From the NCBI RefSeq assembly GCF_900113695.1, contig NZ_FOQH01000007.1, positions 186,001 to 250,000 on the forward strand: DNA of 64,000 nt, in the 5' to 3' direction. The notes below the pieces were generated by a model, which was given only the letters and a program-made list of their open reading frames with translations, was not told where the DNA came from and searched no databases. How positions within the stretch are numbered: the stretch's first letter is position 1; the number at the start of each line of letters is the position of its first letter. This DNA is from Albimonas pacifica. GTDB taxonomy: Bacteria; Pseudomonadota; Alphaproteobacteria; Rhodobacterales; Rhodobacteraceae. Both the position numbers and the translations under genes were made by a program. Shown in pieces: positions 1 through 8,203 of the stretch.

Positions 1-719
1 CCGTCGGCTCCGGCGGCGAGGCCCTGGGCGAGAACCTGCTGGAGTGGGGCCGCGAGAACCTGGGCCTGACCATCAACGAGTTCTACGGCCAGACCGAGTG
101 CAACCTGGTGCTCGGCAACTGCGCCTCGGTCTTCGCCCCCCGCCCCGGCTCCACCGGCCAGGCGACGCCGGGCTTCGACGTGGCGGTGATCGACGCGCAG
201 GGCGCGGTCCTGCCCGACGGCGAGGTCGGCGAGATCGCGGTGCGCGCGCCCAACCCGGTGATGTTCCTCGGCTACTGGAACCGCCCCGAGAAGACCGCCG
301 AGAAATTCGTGACCGGCCCGGACGGGACCCGCTGGCTGCGCACCGGCGACGAGGGGCGCCGCGAGCCCGACGGCTTCTTCTTCTTCGCCTCGCGCACCGA
401 CGACGTGATCACCTCCTCCGGCTACCGCATCGGCCCCTCGGAGATCGAGGACTGCCTGACCGGCCACCCGCAGGTCGCCATGGCCGCCGTCATCGGCCTG
501 CCCGACCCGGTGCGCACCGAGGCCGTCACCGCCTATGTGGTCCTCAAACCGGGCGAGAGCGCGGGCCCCGACCTGCTCGCCGACCTGACCCTGCGGGTGC
601 GCGAGCGCATCAGCCCCCATGTCGCCCCCCGCGCGGTGCACGTGGTCGCAGACCTGCCGATGACCGCCACCGGCAAAATCATGCGCCGGGAAGTGAAACG
701 GAAGGCGCTGGAGGGCTGA
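1..719 (+). CDS. AMP-dependent acyl-CoA synthetase, C-terminal part
   Basis: This is the 3' part of an adenylate-forming enzyme cut by the window start; the first complete codon is at base 3. Visible motifs are YGQTE (adenylation core motif), RTGDEG (hinge-region aspartate) and the C-terminal TATGKIMRR with the catalytic lysine. Family knowledge: these enzymes activate a carboxylate as acyl-AMP and transfer it to CoA. The spacing and the FLGYWNRPEKTAEKF stretch resemble medium-chain acyl-CoA synthetases (AcsM type), but the substrate pocket lies mostly outside the window, so the acid is not predicted. The next gene starts 23 bases downstream on the same strand. Confidence 0.85.
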   Translation, partial: VGSGGEALGENLLEWGRENLGLTINEFYGQTECNLVLGNCASVFAPRPGSTGQATPGFDVAVIDAQGAVLPDGEVGEIAVRAPNPVMFLGYWNRPEKTAEKFVTGPDGTRWLRTGDEGRREPDGFFFFASRTDDVITSSGYRIGPSEIEDCLTGHPQVAMAAVIGLPDPVRTEAVTAYVVLKPGESAGPDLLADLTLRVRERISPHVAPRAVHVVADLPMTATGKIMRREVKRKALEG

Positions 720-742
720 ACCTCCGGCGCCGGGAGACCGCC

Positions 743-1327
743 ATGACCCAGGATCCCCGGATCGAGGCCTTCTTCGCCGCCGACGGCCCCTGGCGGGCCG
801 AGCTGCTGGCCCTCCGCCCTCTGCTGCTGGCCGAGCCGGTGGAGGAGGTGCTGAAATGGGGCGGCCCCGCCTATGCGGCCCATGGCGCGAACCTCGCGAT
901 CCTGGGCCGCCTGAAGGAGGCCGCCACCCTCTCCTTCCTCAAGGGCGTGCTGCTGAGCGACCCCGAGGGCCTGCTGGAGGCGCCGGGAGAGGCCAGCCGC
1001 TCCGCCCGCGTGATCAAGCTGCGCTCGGTCGCGGAGATCGAGGCGAAGGCCACGGCGATCACCGCCCTGATCCGCGAGGCCGTCGAGGCGGAGCGTCAGG
1101 GCCGCAAGGTCGACCTGCCCCCCGACGACTTCGACCTGCCCGAGGAGCTCTCCGCGCGCCTGGCCGCCGACCCCGGGCTCGCCTCGGCCTGGCAGGCGCT
1201 GACCCCCGGCCGACGCCGCGGCTGGGCGCTGCAGATCGGGCGGGCCAAGGCCTCGGCCACCCGCCTGCGCCGGCTGGAGGCCGCCGCCCCGCGCATCCTC
1301 GCCGGCAAGGGGATCCACGACCGCTGA
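743..1327 (+). CDS. YdeI/OmpD-associated family protein
   Basis: A 194-residue protein. The N-terminal half has a DUF1801-like segment (WGGPAYAAHG around residues 35-44, then AATLSFLKGVLL). The C-terminal half has the YdeI/OmdA signature: LTPGRRRGWALQI, a conserved AK, TRLRRLE and the closing GKG. Family members are small soluble proteins of poorly defined role; E. coli YdeI is linked to envelope stress and antimicrobial peptide tolerance. The ATG is preceded by a GGGAGA Shine-Dalgarno stretch and lies close behind the acyl-CoA synthetase, so co-transcription is likely. The family call is firm; the function is open. Confidence 0.75.
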   Translation: MTQDPRIEAFFAADGPWRAELLALRPLLLAEPVEEVLKWGGPAYAAHGANLAILGRLKEAATLSFLKGVLLSDPEGLLEAPGEASRSARVIKLRSVAEIEAKATAITALIREAVEAERQGRKVDLPPDDFDLPEELSARLAADPGLASAWQALTPGRRRGWALQIGRAKASATRLRRLEAAAPRILAGKGIHDR

Positions 1328-1428
1328 GCCCGGCCCCGCCGCGCCCAGCGGTTGCGGCCCTGCGCGCGGCCGTGCTTCTCTGGCCGCCCCGCGCCGCCCC
1401 GGCGCGCCCGGCACGGGAGGCCCGCGCG

Positions 1429-1866
1429 TTGCACGTCCCCAGGACCGCGATCCCCCTCGCCGCCCTGCTGCTGGCCCTCTCCCTGCCGGCCGCCGCGCAG
1501 GCCCCCGCGGCCTGGACGCAGGCGGCGGCGGGCGAGGACGCCCTGCGGGCCGGCGTCGCGCAGGAAGGCGCCGCGCTCGTCGTCCTCTGCCCCACGCAGG
1601 CGGGCGGCCCCGCCGGCCGGATCGAGGCGCGCACCCCCGCGGGCCCCGTCGACGGGCCAGCGCTGCTGGTCTTCGACGGGCGGGACTCGCTCTCCCTGCC
1701 CTTCGCAGCGGGGCGCTTCGCGGCCGGCTCGGCGCAGGCGCGGGGCCTCTTCGAACAGGCGCTGGTCTTCCTGCGCTCGGCGCGCGAGGTGGAGCTGCGC
1801 GCGGGCGGCGCCCGCCATCGCCTGCCGCTGGCGGGTTCCAGCCGCGCGCTCGCCAACTGCCGCTGA
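1429..1866 (+). CDS. Small secreted protein, unknown function
   Basis: A 145-residue ORF with a typical signal peptide: hydrophobic core AALLLALSLPAA and a likely cleavage after AQA near residue 24. The only plausible start is TTG, placed behind a strong CGGGAGG ribosome-binding site at 1414-1420; no in-frame ATG exists close by. The mature part has two cysteines (in the VVLCPTQ stretch and near the C-terminus), which could form a disulfide in the periplasm. I do not recognise a family. It ends just before a strong bidirectional terminator, so it is probably the last gene of its transcription unit. Confidence 0.55.
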   Translation: MHVPRTAIPLAALLLALSLPAAAQAPAAWTQAAAGEDALRAGVAQEGAALVVLCPTQAGGPAGRIEARTPAGPVDGPALLVFDGRDSLSLPFAAGRFAAGSAQARGLFEQALVFLRSAREVELRAGGARHRLPLAGSSRALANCR

Positions 1867-1874
1867 GAAACGCG

Positions 1875-1906
1875 GAACGCCCCGCCGGTCTGCCGGCGGG
1901 GCGTTC
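1875..1906. terminator. Strong bidirectional hairpin terminator
   Basis: A perfect 14-bp stem (1875-1888 with 1893-1906) closed by a TCTG tetraloop lies between two convergent genes, the small secreted protein and carD. Runs of T are short on both sides, as is usual in very GC-rich genomes. It probably ends transcription from both directions. Confidence 0.75.
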
Positions 1907-1929
1907 GCGGTCCGGACGGGCCGGAGCGA

Positions 1930-2445
1930 TCAGGCGGCGCGGGCGACCAGCATCTGGTCGACGCGCATCGCGGCGGCGTCCTCGTCGATGCGCTCGACGG
2001 CGGCGAGCTCGCGGGTCAGACGCTCGAGCGCGGCCTCGTAGAGCTGACGCTCGGAATAGGACTGCTCGGGCTGGTCCTCGGCGCGGTGCAGGTCGCGGAC
2101 CACCTCGGCGATCGAGATCAGATCGCCCGAGTTGATCTTCTGCTCATACTCCTGCGCGCGGCGGGACCACATGGCGCGCTTCACCCGCGCGCGGCCCTTC
2201 AGCGTCTTCAGCGCCTGCTCGACGATGTCCGGCGAGGACAGGGAGCGCATGCCGACCGAATTCGCCTTCGCGGTGGGAACCCGGAGCGTCATCTTGTCCT
2301 TTTCGAACGTGATGACGAACAGCTCCAGCTTCATGCCGGCGACCTCCTGCTCCTCGATGCGCAGGATCCGCCCGACGCCATGCGCGGGGTAGACGACGTA
2401 ATCGTTCGGCCGGAACTCCGATTTCTTCGCGCCGGTCTTGGTCAT
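1930..2445 (-). CDS. carD: CarD family transcriptional regulator
   Basis: A 171-residue protein. Residues about 8-65 form the RNA-polymerase-interacting CarD/TRCF-like domain (FRPNDYVVYPAHGVGRI, then FEKDKMTLRVP). The helical C-terminal domain contains the WSRRAQEYEQKINSGDLISIAEVVRDLHR motif region typical of CarD/CdnL. Family knowledge: CarD binds the RNAP beta subunit and stabilises open complexes, notably at rRNA promoters; in Rhodobacter it acts at promoters lacking a -7 T. I chose the ATG at 2445 because the KTGAKK start matches the usual length; a start 12 codons upstream is possible. Its own promoter probably lies in the 284-bp gap before fdxA. Confidence 0.93.
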   Translation of the reverse strand: MTKTGAKKSEFRPNDYVVYPAHGVGRILRIEEQEVAGMKLELFVITFEKDKMTLRVPTAKANSVGMRSLSSPDIVEQALKTLKGRARVKRAMWSRRAQEYEQKINSGDLISIAEVVRDLHRAEDQPEQSYSERQLYEAALERLTRELAAVERIDEDAAAMRVDQMLVARAA

Positions 2446-2621
2446 CAGCCTTGGCCATCCTTGTTCTTGGGCGTCGCGCAAAGCTCCCGCGGAGACGAAA
2501 GCCCGGGGCGCCGTTCCATGGGGAGCGGCGCTGCGGGCCTGTCGTCACGCTGGAGCCTAGAGTGCTCGCGACCCTCCGTCGGGCCGGCACGCGCGGGCGT
2601 TCCCGTGTCGTTTGTGAACGT

Positions 2622-2650
2622 TATATAGCACGAGAAAGGCCCGATTCCCA
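2622..2650 (-). promoter_or_regulatory. Possible carD promoter
   Basis: On the minus strand a TATATA hexamer (2627-2622) stands out in GC-rich sequence, with TGGGAA 17 bases upstream as a poor -35. The weak -35 makes this a tentative call, resting mostly on position upstream of carD. Confidence 0.3.
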
Positions 2651-2657
2651 GAGGCGC

Positions 2658-2680
2658 CGCCCATGCACACGTCATGGGCG
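2658..2680 (-). terminator. Hairpin downstream of fdxA
   Basis: An 8-bp perfect stem (CGCCCATG pairing with CATGGGCG) with a 7-base loop follows the fdxA stop codon on the minus strand. There is no T tract. It could be a 3' stabiliser or a weak terminator separating fdxA from carD. Confidence 0.35.
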
Positions 2681-2729
2681 CCTGAAAATCGCGCAATCCG
2701 GACTGTTCCGGCGGGCCCGAAGGCCTATG

Positions 2730-3068
2730 TCAGTCGCCTTCGCCGGGGGCCTCGGAGAAGTACTTCTCCAGCTTGCCGGCCTCGCCGTCGAACTTCTCGG
2801 CGTCCTCCGGCGGATCGCGCCGGGTGGTGATGTTGGGCCAGGCCTCGGAGAATTTCCGGTTGAACTCGACCCAGGTCTCCATCTCCGGCTCGGTGTCCGG
2901 CTTGATGGCTTCGGCGGGACACTCGGGCTCGCACACGCCGCAGTCGATGCACTCGTCTGGATGGATGACGAGCATGTTCTCGCCCTCGTAGAAGCAGTCC
3001 ACGGGGCAGACCTCCACGCAGTCCGTGTACTTGCAGCGGATGCAGTTGTCGGTCACGACGTAGGTCAT
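2730..3068 (-). CDS. fdxA: Seven-iron ferredoxin FdxA
   Basis: A 112-residue ferredoxin. The N-terminal cysteines (C9, C12, C17, C21, C25) and the second [12 protein letters not shown] block match the 3Fe-4S plus 4Fe-4S arrangement of Azotobacter ferredoxin I-type proteins, including the CPVDCFYEG segment. The C-terminal 50 residues ([13 protein letters not shown]) are the usual FdxA extension. It is a cytoplasmic low-potential electron carrier; its partner enzyme cannot be read from context. The start ATG is preceded by GAGAGACC. It is separated from the S4 protein gene upstream by 222 bases and so probably has its own promoter. Confidence 0.93.
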   Translation of the reverse strand: MTYVVTDNCIRCKYTDCVEVCPVDCFYEGENMLVIHPDECIDCGVCEPECPAEAIKPDTEPEMETWVEFNRKFSEAWPNITTRRDPPEDAEKFDGEAGKLEKYFSEAPGEGD

Positions 3069-3290
3069 CGGCGGTCTCTCTCCGGTCCGGTCCGCGACCC
3101 TGTTAGACCGCGATTCCGGAAGGTGCAAGGCGCCCCGGTGAAATGCCGGATTGAACAGTTCGCGGGCGCCAAATGGGGCGTGGGTGCAGTGCGGCGCACC
3201 TAAGCCGTCGGGCGCGGCAGGCAAGGCCGGCGGCCGCGACGGGAGCGCGCAGCCCCCGCCTTGCAGCCGCCCGGTCCCCGGCGCCCCGCC

Positions 3291-3737
3291 TCAGCCCTCC
3301 GCGTCGCGCAGCCGGTCCAGCGCCCGCCGGTCGGCCTTGGTGGGCCGACCCGCGCCGGGCTCGCGCGCGGCGGCGGGGGCGGGAACGTCGGGGTCCGGCG
3401 CGGCGTCGCGGGCCGCGGGCGGGTCGAGGTCGTCGTAGAGCGCCTGCGCCTCGGGCGCGGGGCCGCGGCGGGTCCCCAGCGCCAGGATCCGGATCACCCG
3501 GATCTGCCGGCCCAGCGCGAAGGTCAGCACGTCGCCCGGGCGCACCGAGGCGGCGGGCTTGGCGGCGCGGGTTCCGTTCACCCGCACCCCGGATTCGGAG
3601 ACCAGCTTGGCCGCCAGTCCCCGCGACTTCACGAAGCGCGCGTGCCACAGCCACTTGTCGAGCCGCAGCCCGGTCGGGCCCGGGGGCGGCGCGCCGCCCC
3701 CGCCCGGGTCGGAGAGATCCGCCGGAGCGGCCGTCAT
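3291..3737 (-). CDS. S4-domain RNA-binding protein (Hsp15-like)
   Basis: A 148-residue protein with an S4 domain at residues about 23-85: LRLDKWLWHARFVKSRGLAAKLV, then GVRVNG and a KPAASVRPGDVLTF strand. This is the arrangement of heat-shock protein 15, which binds free 50S subunits carrying nascent chains. The C-terminal 60 residues are Pro/Ala/Asp-rich with a final basic patch (GRPTKADRRALDRLRD). Its ATG overlaps the stop of the helicase gene in an ATGA, so the two are translationally coupled. This pairing of an S4 protein with a SUV3-like helicase recurs in Rhodobacterales and suggests a shared role in RNA metabolism; that link is inference. Confidence 0.85.
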   Translation of the reverse strand: MTAAPADLSDPGGGGAPPPGPTGLRLDKWLWHARFVKSRGLAAKLVSESGVRVNGTRAAKPAASVRPGDVLTFALGRQIRVIRILALGTRRGPAPEAQALYDDLDPPAARDAAPDPDVPAPAAAREPGAGRPTKADRRALDRLRDAEG

Positions 3738-6700
3738 CCGTCCCGGTTCTTCAGCGCCATCAGCGCCGCGAACGGGTTGTCGGGATCGACCTCGTTGCGA
3801 CGACGGTCGCGCGGGGGGCTGGCCTGGAACTCGCGCGGGCGCTCCTCGCGCGGGCCGCCCTTGCCCTTGCCCTTGTGGGGGCCCTTGCCGCGGGGCTTGT
3901 CGTCGCCGTCCCGGCCCCGTCCTCCGCCGCCCTTGCCCCGGCCGCCGCCCTTGGGGCCGTCGCCGTCGCCGCGGGCCTGGCGGGGACCGCCGCCCTGGCG
4001 CTCGCCCTGGCCTTGGCCCTGGCCCTGGCGGTCGCCGCCGCCCTGCCGCCGCGGGCCGCGGTTGGCGCCGCCGCCGCGCGGGCGCGGAGCCCAGGTGAAC
4101 ACGTAATAGGTCTGGAGCTCGACCTCGCCCTCGGCCGGCGCCTCCGCCGGGGTTTCCTCGGCCGCGGGGGCCTCGGCGGCCTCGGCCTCGGGCGCAGCCT
4201 CCGGCTCGGCGGACGTGGCCTCGGCGGCCGGCGCCGCCTCGGGGGCCGCCTCGACCGGCGTTCCGGCCTCGGCCGGAGCCTCGGCGGCGGGCGCCTCCGC
4301 GGTCTCGGCGGGCGCCTCGGCCGGGGCCTCGGGCGCAGCCTCCGCGGCAGGAGCCTCCGCCACGGGCGCGTCGCCGGGCTCGGCCGCGGGCGCGTCGTCG
4401 GCCGCCGGCGCATCGGTCGACGCGGCCGCTTCCTCGGCGGCGGGCGCCGCGGACGGCTTCGTCTCGGGGACCGCGGCGGGCTTGGGCCGCTCGCCCTTCT
4501 CGGCCTTGTAGCCCAGGCCCTGCATCAGGTCGGCGAACTGCTCCAGCGTGCAGCCGGTGATCGACAGCATGTCCGCCGTCGCCTCGAAGCCGCCGCGCTG
4601 GTCCTGGTTGCGGATCATGTCCGCCAGCCGCTCGAGCATGTCGATGCGGATCGCCCGCTCGCCAGCCAGCCGATACCCCGCCCGCGGCCAGAAACCCGAC
4701 GGCGAGGGCTGCGTGGGGATCGTCACCAGACCCGGCGGCGGCGGCGAGGGGATGTCGTCGAGCTCGTCCCACAGCCCCCACAGCACCAGCCGCAGGCGGG
4801 TGGGCGCGGGCTTCAGCAGGGCGGGCATGAAGATCGTGTGCTGACCGAAGCGCACGCCGTGCTTGCGCAGCAGGGCGCGGCCGTCCTGGTCCAGCTCCTT
4901 CACGTCCTTGGCGATCTGGGGCCGCGGGATCACGCCCAGCGATTCGACCAGCTGGAAGGCGATGCCGCGGGCGAGCCCGGTCATCGTCTCGTCGTCGCGC
5001 ATCTTCACCAGCGGCTCGAACAGCGCGGCGACGCGGCGGTTGATCCAGTGGGTCAGCCGACGCTCGACCTTCTGGCGCGCGTCGTCGCCGGCCATCTCGT
5101 CCACGAAGGGCACCACCGAGGGGGTCAGGTGGTCGGCGCCCTTGGCCAGGCGCCCGACCGCCAGCTCGCCCCACATCAGGCCGCCCTGCTCGGTCACGTC
5201 CATCTCGGTGTCGGGCGCGTTGTAGAAGCGGTCCGCCCGGCGCGAGAACTCGGCCTGCAGCGCCTGGGTGGAGGCTGCGCGAAGGGTCTTCAGCTCGTCC
5301 CCCTCCGCCGAGGGGTCGGGCGTGAAGCGGAAGCCGTCGAGACGGCCGAGCACATGGCCCTCCACCGTCACCTCGCCCTGTTCGTTCACCTCGGCCACCA
5401 GCCTCTCCTTCTGTTTCAACCGGCGCATGAGCACGGATGTGCGCCGGTCGACGAATCGTTTCGTCAGCGCCGCGTGCAGCGCGTCGGACAGCCGGTCCTC
5501 GACCTCCCGGGCCGCGCCGCGCCATTCCTCCGGCGCCTCGACCCAGTCGCGCCGCTGCGCCACGTAGGTCCAGGTGCGGATGAACGCGAGCCGCTTCGAG
5601 AGCGCGTCGATGTCGCCGTCGGTCCGGTCCACCATGCGGATCCGGCCGGCCATCCAGTCGGAGGGTATAACGCCGCGCTCGGACCGGAGGAACCGGTAAA
5701 TCCGCGACACCAGCGCCGCGTGCTCCCGTTCCGACACCTTGCGGAAATCGGGGATCTGGCAGACCTCCCACAACCGGCGCACCGCGGGACCCTCGCGGGC
5801 CATGTCGCGGATCTCCTCGTCCTCGGCCAGCGCCTTGAGGGTCTGGAGGTCGTCGGCCTCCCGCGCCTTCATCAGGCCGGGCTCCGTCGGGGCGGCCTCG
5901 AGGCTCGCGATCAGCCCATCGACCGAGCCGAAGGCGAGGCGCGAGTTGCGCCACATCAGCCGCCGGACCGGCGCGAAGCGATGGTCTTCAATGGCTTCGA
6001 TGATCTCGGCGTCCAGCGCCTCGGCCTCGCCGGTCACGCCGAAGGCGCCGTCGGACTTGTAGCGCCCGGCCCGCCCGGCGATCTGGGCGAGCTCATGGGG
6101 GCGCAGCTCCCGGAACCCCCGCCCGTCGAACTTGCGGGTGGCCGAGAAGAACACGTGGTTCACGTCGAGGTTCAGACCCATGCCGATGGCGTCGGTGGCC
6201 ACCAGATGCTCGACGTCGCCGTTCTGGTAGAGCTCGACCTGCGCATTGCGGGTGCGCGGAGACAGCGCGCCCATCACCACCGCCACCCCGCCCTTCTGGC
6301 GGCGCATCAGCTCGGCGATCGCATAGACCGAGTCGACCGAGAAGCTGACGACGGCCGAGCGCGCCGGCATCCGGCTCAGCTTCTTGCCGCCGGTGTAGGT
6401 CAGTTTCGAGAACCGCTCCCGGCGCAGGAACTTCGCCCGCGGGATCAGCGCCGAGATCGCGCCGCGCATGGAATCGGAGCCGAGAAACAGCGTCTCGTGC
6501 AGCCCCCGCGCGTTCAGCAGCCGGTCGGTGAAGACATGCCCGCGCTCGGGATCGGCGCAGAGCTGGATCTCGTCGACCGCCACGAAATCCGCGCCGATCT
6601 CGGTCGGCATCGCCTCGACGGTGCAGACCCAGTATTGCGCGCGGGGCGGGGCGATCTTCTCCTCGCCGGTCACCAGGGCCACGACCGAGGGGCCGCGCAG

Positions 6701-6889
6701 GGCCACGATCTTGTCGTAGACCTCGCGCGCCAGCAGGCGCAGCGGCAGGCCCATGACGCCGGTGCGATGCGCCAGCATCCGCTCGATCGCGTAATGGGTC
6801 TTGCCGGTGTTGGTGGGGCCGAGGACCGCCGTCACCGTTCCGTCGCGCGGATGGGCGGTGCGTCCGGTCGGGGCGGAGGCGTCGAGCAC
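3734..6889 (-). CDS. SUV3-like superfamily 2 RNA helicase with low-complexity tail
   Basis: A 1051-residue protein. The helicase core occupies roughly residues 15-480: Walker A GPTNTGKTH at about 23-31, DEIQL (motif II), then ATDAIGMGLNLD and AGRAGR (motifs V and VI). This order, with DEIQ rather than DEAD, fits the SUV3/mitochondrial-degradosome helicase group common in alphaproteobacteria. A helical region follows to about residue 800. Residues about 800-930 are almost only Ala, Glu and Pro; residues about 935-1035 are Gly/Arg/Gln/Lys-rich like RGG tails; the protein ends in a conserved-looking NPFAALMALK. Likely role: RNA unwinding in decay or ribosome maturation. It is coupled to the S4 protein downstream. 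Confidence 0.88.
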   Translation of the reverse strand: MLDASAPTGRTAHPRDGTVTAVLGPTNTGKTHYAIERMLAHRTGVMGLPLRLLAREVYDKIVALRGPSVVALVTGEEKIAPPRAQYWVCTVEAMPTEIGADFVAVDEIQLCADPERGHVFTDRLLNARGLHETLFLGSDSMRGAISALIPRAKFLRRERFSKLTYTGGKKLSRMPARSAVVSFSVDSVYAIAELMRRQKGGVAVVMGALSPRTRNAQVELYQNGDVEHLVATDAIGMGLNLDVNHVFFSATRKFDGRGFRELRPHELAQIAGRAGRYKSDGAFGVTGEAEALDAEIIEAIEDHRFAPVRRLMWRNSRLAFGSVDGLIASLEAAPTEPGLMKAREADDLQTLKALAEDEEIRDMAREGPAVRRLWEVCQIPDFRKVSEREHAALVSRIYRFLRSERGVIPSDWMAGRIRMVDRTDGDIDALSKRLAFIRTWTYVAQRRDWVEAPEEWRGAAREVEDRLSDALHAALTKRFVDRRTSVLMRRLKQKERLVAEVNEQGEVTVEGHVLGRLDGFRFTPDPSAEGDELKTLRAASTQALQAEFSRRADRFYNAPDTEMDVTEQGGLMWGELAVGRLAKGADHLTPSVVPFVDEMAGDDARQKVERRLTHWINRRVAALFEPLVKMRDDETMTGLARGIAFQLVESLGVIPRPQIAKDVKELDQDGRALLRKHGVRFGQHTIFMPALLKPAPTRLRLVLWGLWDELDDIPSPPPPGLVTIPTQPSPSGFWPRAGYRLAGERAIRIDMLERLADMIRNQDQRGGFEATADMLSITGCTLEQFADLMQGLGYKAEKGERPKPAAVPETKPSAAPAAEEAAASTDAPAADDAPAAEPGDAPVAEAPAAEAAPEAPAEAPAETAEAPAAEAPAEAGTPVEAAPEAAPAAEATSAEPEAAPEAEAAEAPAAEETPAEAPAEGEVELQTYYVFTWAPRPRGGGANRGPRRQGGGDRQGQGQGQGERQGGGPRQARGDGDGPKGGGRGKGGGGRGRDGDDKPRGKGPHKGKGKGGPREERPREFQASPPRDRRRNEVDPDNPFAALMALKNRDG

Positions 6890-7054
6890 GCGTCGGGTCT
6901 CCGGGACACGTCGGCCCCGCAGGAAGGGCCGGCGTCGGTTTCGCGATCAATCCGGGGGAGTGGGGCGCGGCAGGCGCCGGGCGTCAAGGGGCGTCGGGAC
7001 GCGGTCCCCGGAACGGGGGGCGGATCGGGGCCGGCGGGGACAGGGGCCGGCCCT

Positions 7055-7780
7055 TCAGATATCGCGTCCGTCGACCGTGTGGGCAAGACGCTCGATGGCT
7101 TCTTCGACGTTCTCGAGATGCGGATTGAGCCGCTGCGCCTCGCGGAAGGCGGCCAGCGCGTCCGCGTCGCGGCCGAGCTGCTCGAGGATCACCCCCAGAC
7201 CGGAGAGCGCGCCGAAATGGCGCGGCTCCAGCGCCAGCACATGCTCGATGTCCGACAGCGCCATGCCCAGCTCTCCGCGCAGGAAGAAGGCGGTGGCGCG
7301 CATGTTCCAGGCCTCGGCGAAGGCGGGGTCGTGGTCGGTGGCGGCGGTGAAGTGGTGCAGCGCCTTGACCACCTGGTCCCGCTCCAGCGCCATGCGGCCG
7401 CGGGTCAGGATCAGGTCGATGGTGTCCGAGCCCGAGCGCGCCCACAGGCGCTGGATCTCGGATTCGATCCTCGCGGCCTGCGCCTCGTCCGCCTCGGGAA
7501 GTTCGGCGAAGAGCTGGTCGAGCCGCTGCGCCCGTCCCTCGGGGGTCGAGACGTCGGGCCGGGCCTCCTCCTCATGCGCCGCGGCCGATTCGGACCGGGG
7601 CGCGGGGGCGGGCGTCTCGGGGCGCGCGCCGGGGGCGGGGATCACCTCCTGCAGCGGCTGCGCGCGCAGCGGCGCCGCGGCCCACGGCCCCAGGAGAGCC
7701 ATGGACGCTGCGGCGCCCAGGACGCTGGCGAGCGCCAGCGCGCGGGGGGCGGCAAGGGAACGGTTTGACCAGCGCGTCAT
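7055..7780 (-). CDS. Tetratricopeptide repeat protein, exported
   Basis: A 241-residue protein with an N-terminal hydrophobic segment (ALALASVLGAAASMALLG) ending in an ALRAQ cleavage-like site. A Pro/Ala/Glu-rich linker follows, then at least two clear TPR units in the C-terminal half (AFAEAWNMRATAFFLRGELGMALSDIEHVLALEP is within these, followed by GALSGLGVILEQLGRDADALAAFREAQRLNP). TPRs are protein-interaction scaffolds; here probably periplasmic. It is divergent from the SCP2 gene. No specific partner can be read from the neighbourhood. Confidence 0.8.
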   Translation of the reverse strand: MTRWSNRSLAAPRALALASVLGAAASMALLGPWAAAPLRAQPLQEVIPAPGARPETPAPAPRSESAAAHEEEARPDVSTPEGRAQRLDQLFAELPEADEAQAARIESEIQRLWARSGSDTIDLILTRGRMALERDQVVKALHHFTAATDHDPAFAEAWNMRATAFFLRGELGMALSDIEHVLALEPRHFGALSGLGVILEQLGRDADALAAFREAQRLNPHLENVEEAIERLAHTVDGRDI

Positions 7781-7910
7781 GCATGACAGTGTAGCGCTCC
7801 GCGTGCGAAATGCGAAGCGCGCGAGGGGCGGAGACGCCCCGCAAAAGGACATTCTCGCCGTGACGTGATCGCGCGGCGAAGCGACGGACCAACCCAAGGG
7901 GGCATTCCTG

Positions 7911-8201
7911 ATGAGCGAAACCATCGCCGCGGCGGCCGAGGAGCTGCAGAGCCGCCTCAAAGGCCAGTCCATCGACGGCTCGGTCAAGTTCGACATCGAG
8001 GGCGTCGGCGCCCTGCGCGTCGAGGGCGACCAGGTCACCCAGGACGATTCCGAGGCGGACTGCACGATCTCGGCCGACGAGGACACGTTCCGCGGCCTCG
8101 TCTCGGGCGACCTCAGCCCGACCTCGGCCTTCATGTCCGGCCGCCTGAAGGTGGACGGGGACATGTCGAAGGCGATGGCGCTCAGCTCGCTGCTGGCCTG
8201 A
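7911..8201 (+). CDS. SCP2 sterol-binding domain protein
   Basis: A 96-residue, single-domain protein. The segment SVKFDIEGVGALRVEGD followed by CTISADEDTFRGLVSGDLSPTSAFMSGRLKVDGDMSKAMALSSLL is the typical SCP2 fold signature, with the GRLKVDGDM strand-turn. SCP2 domains bind lipids or acyl-CoAs in a hydrophobic tunnel; bacterial stand-alone copies are assumed to be lipid carriers. The ATG follows a GGGGG run (AAGGGGGCATTCCTG). The next gene, an alpha/beta hydrolase, begins only 2 bases after the stop, so the pair is an operon, in keeping with a shared lipid-related role. Confidence 0.9.
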   Translation: MSETIAAAAEELQSRLKGQSIDGSVKFDIEGVGALRVEGDQVTQDDSEADCTISADEDTFRGLVSGDLSPTSAFMSGRLKVDGDMSKAMALSSLLA

Positions 8202-8203
8202 CC

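Noticed and set aside
4100-4490. DNA tandem repeat in the helicase gene
   Set aside because: The repetitive look comes from GCC/GCG/GAG/CCG codons of an Ala/Glu/Pro linker; no fixed repeat unit could be defined.
3173-7768. Very long open frame of 1531 codons on the plus strand
   Set aside because: It runs antisense through the S4 protein, the SUV3-like helicase and the TPR gene, has runs of Arg, Gly and Pro, and shows no domain. GC-rich third positions keep antisense frames open.
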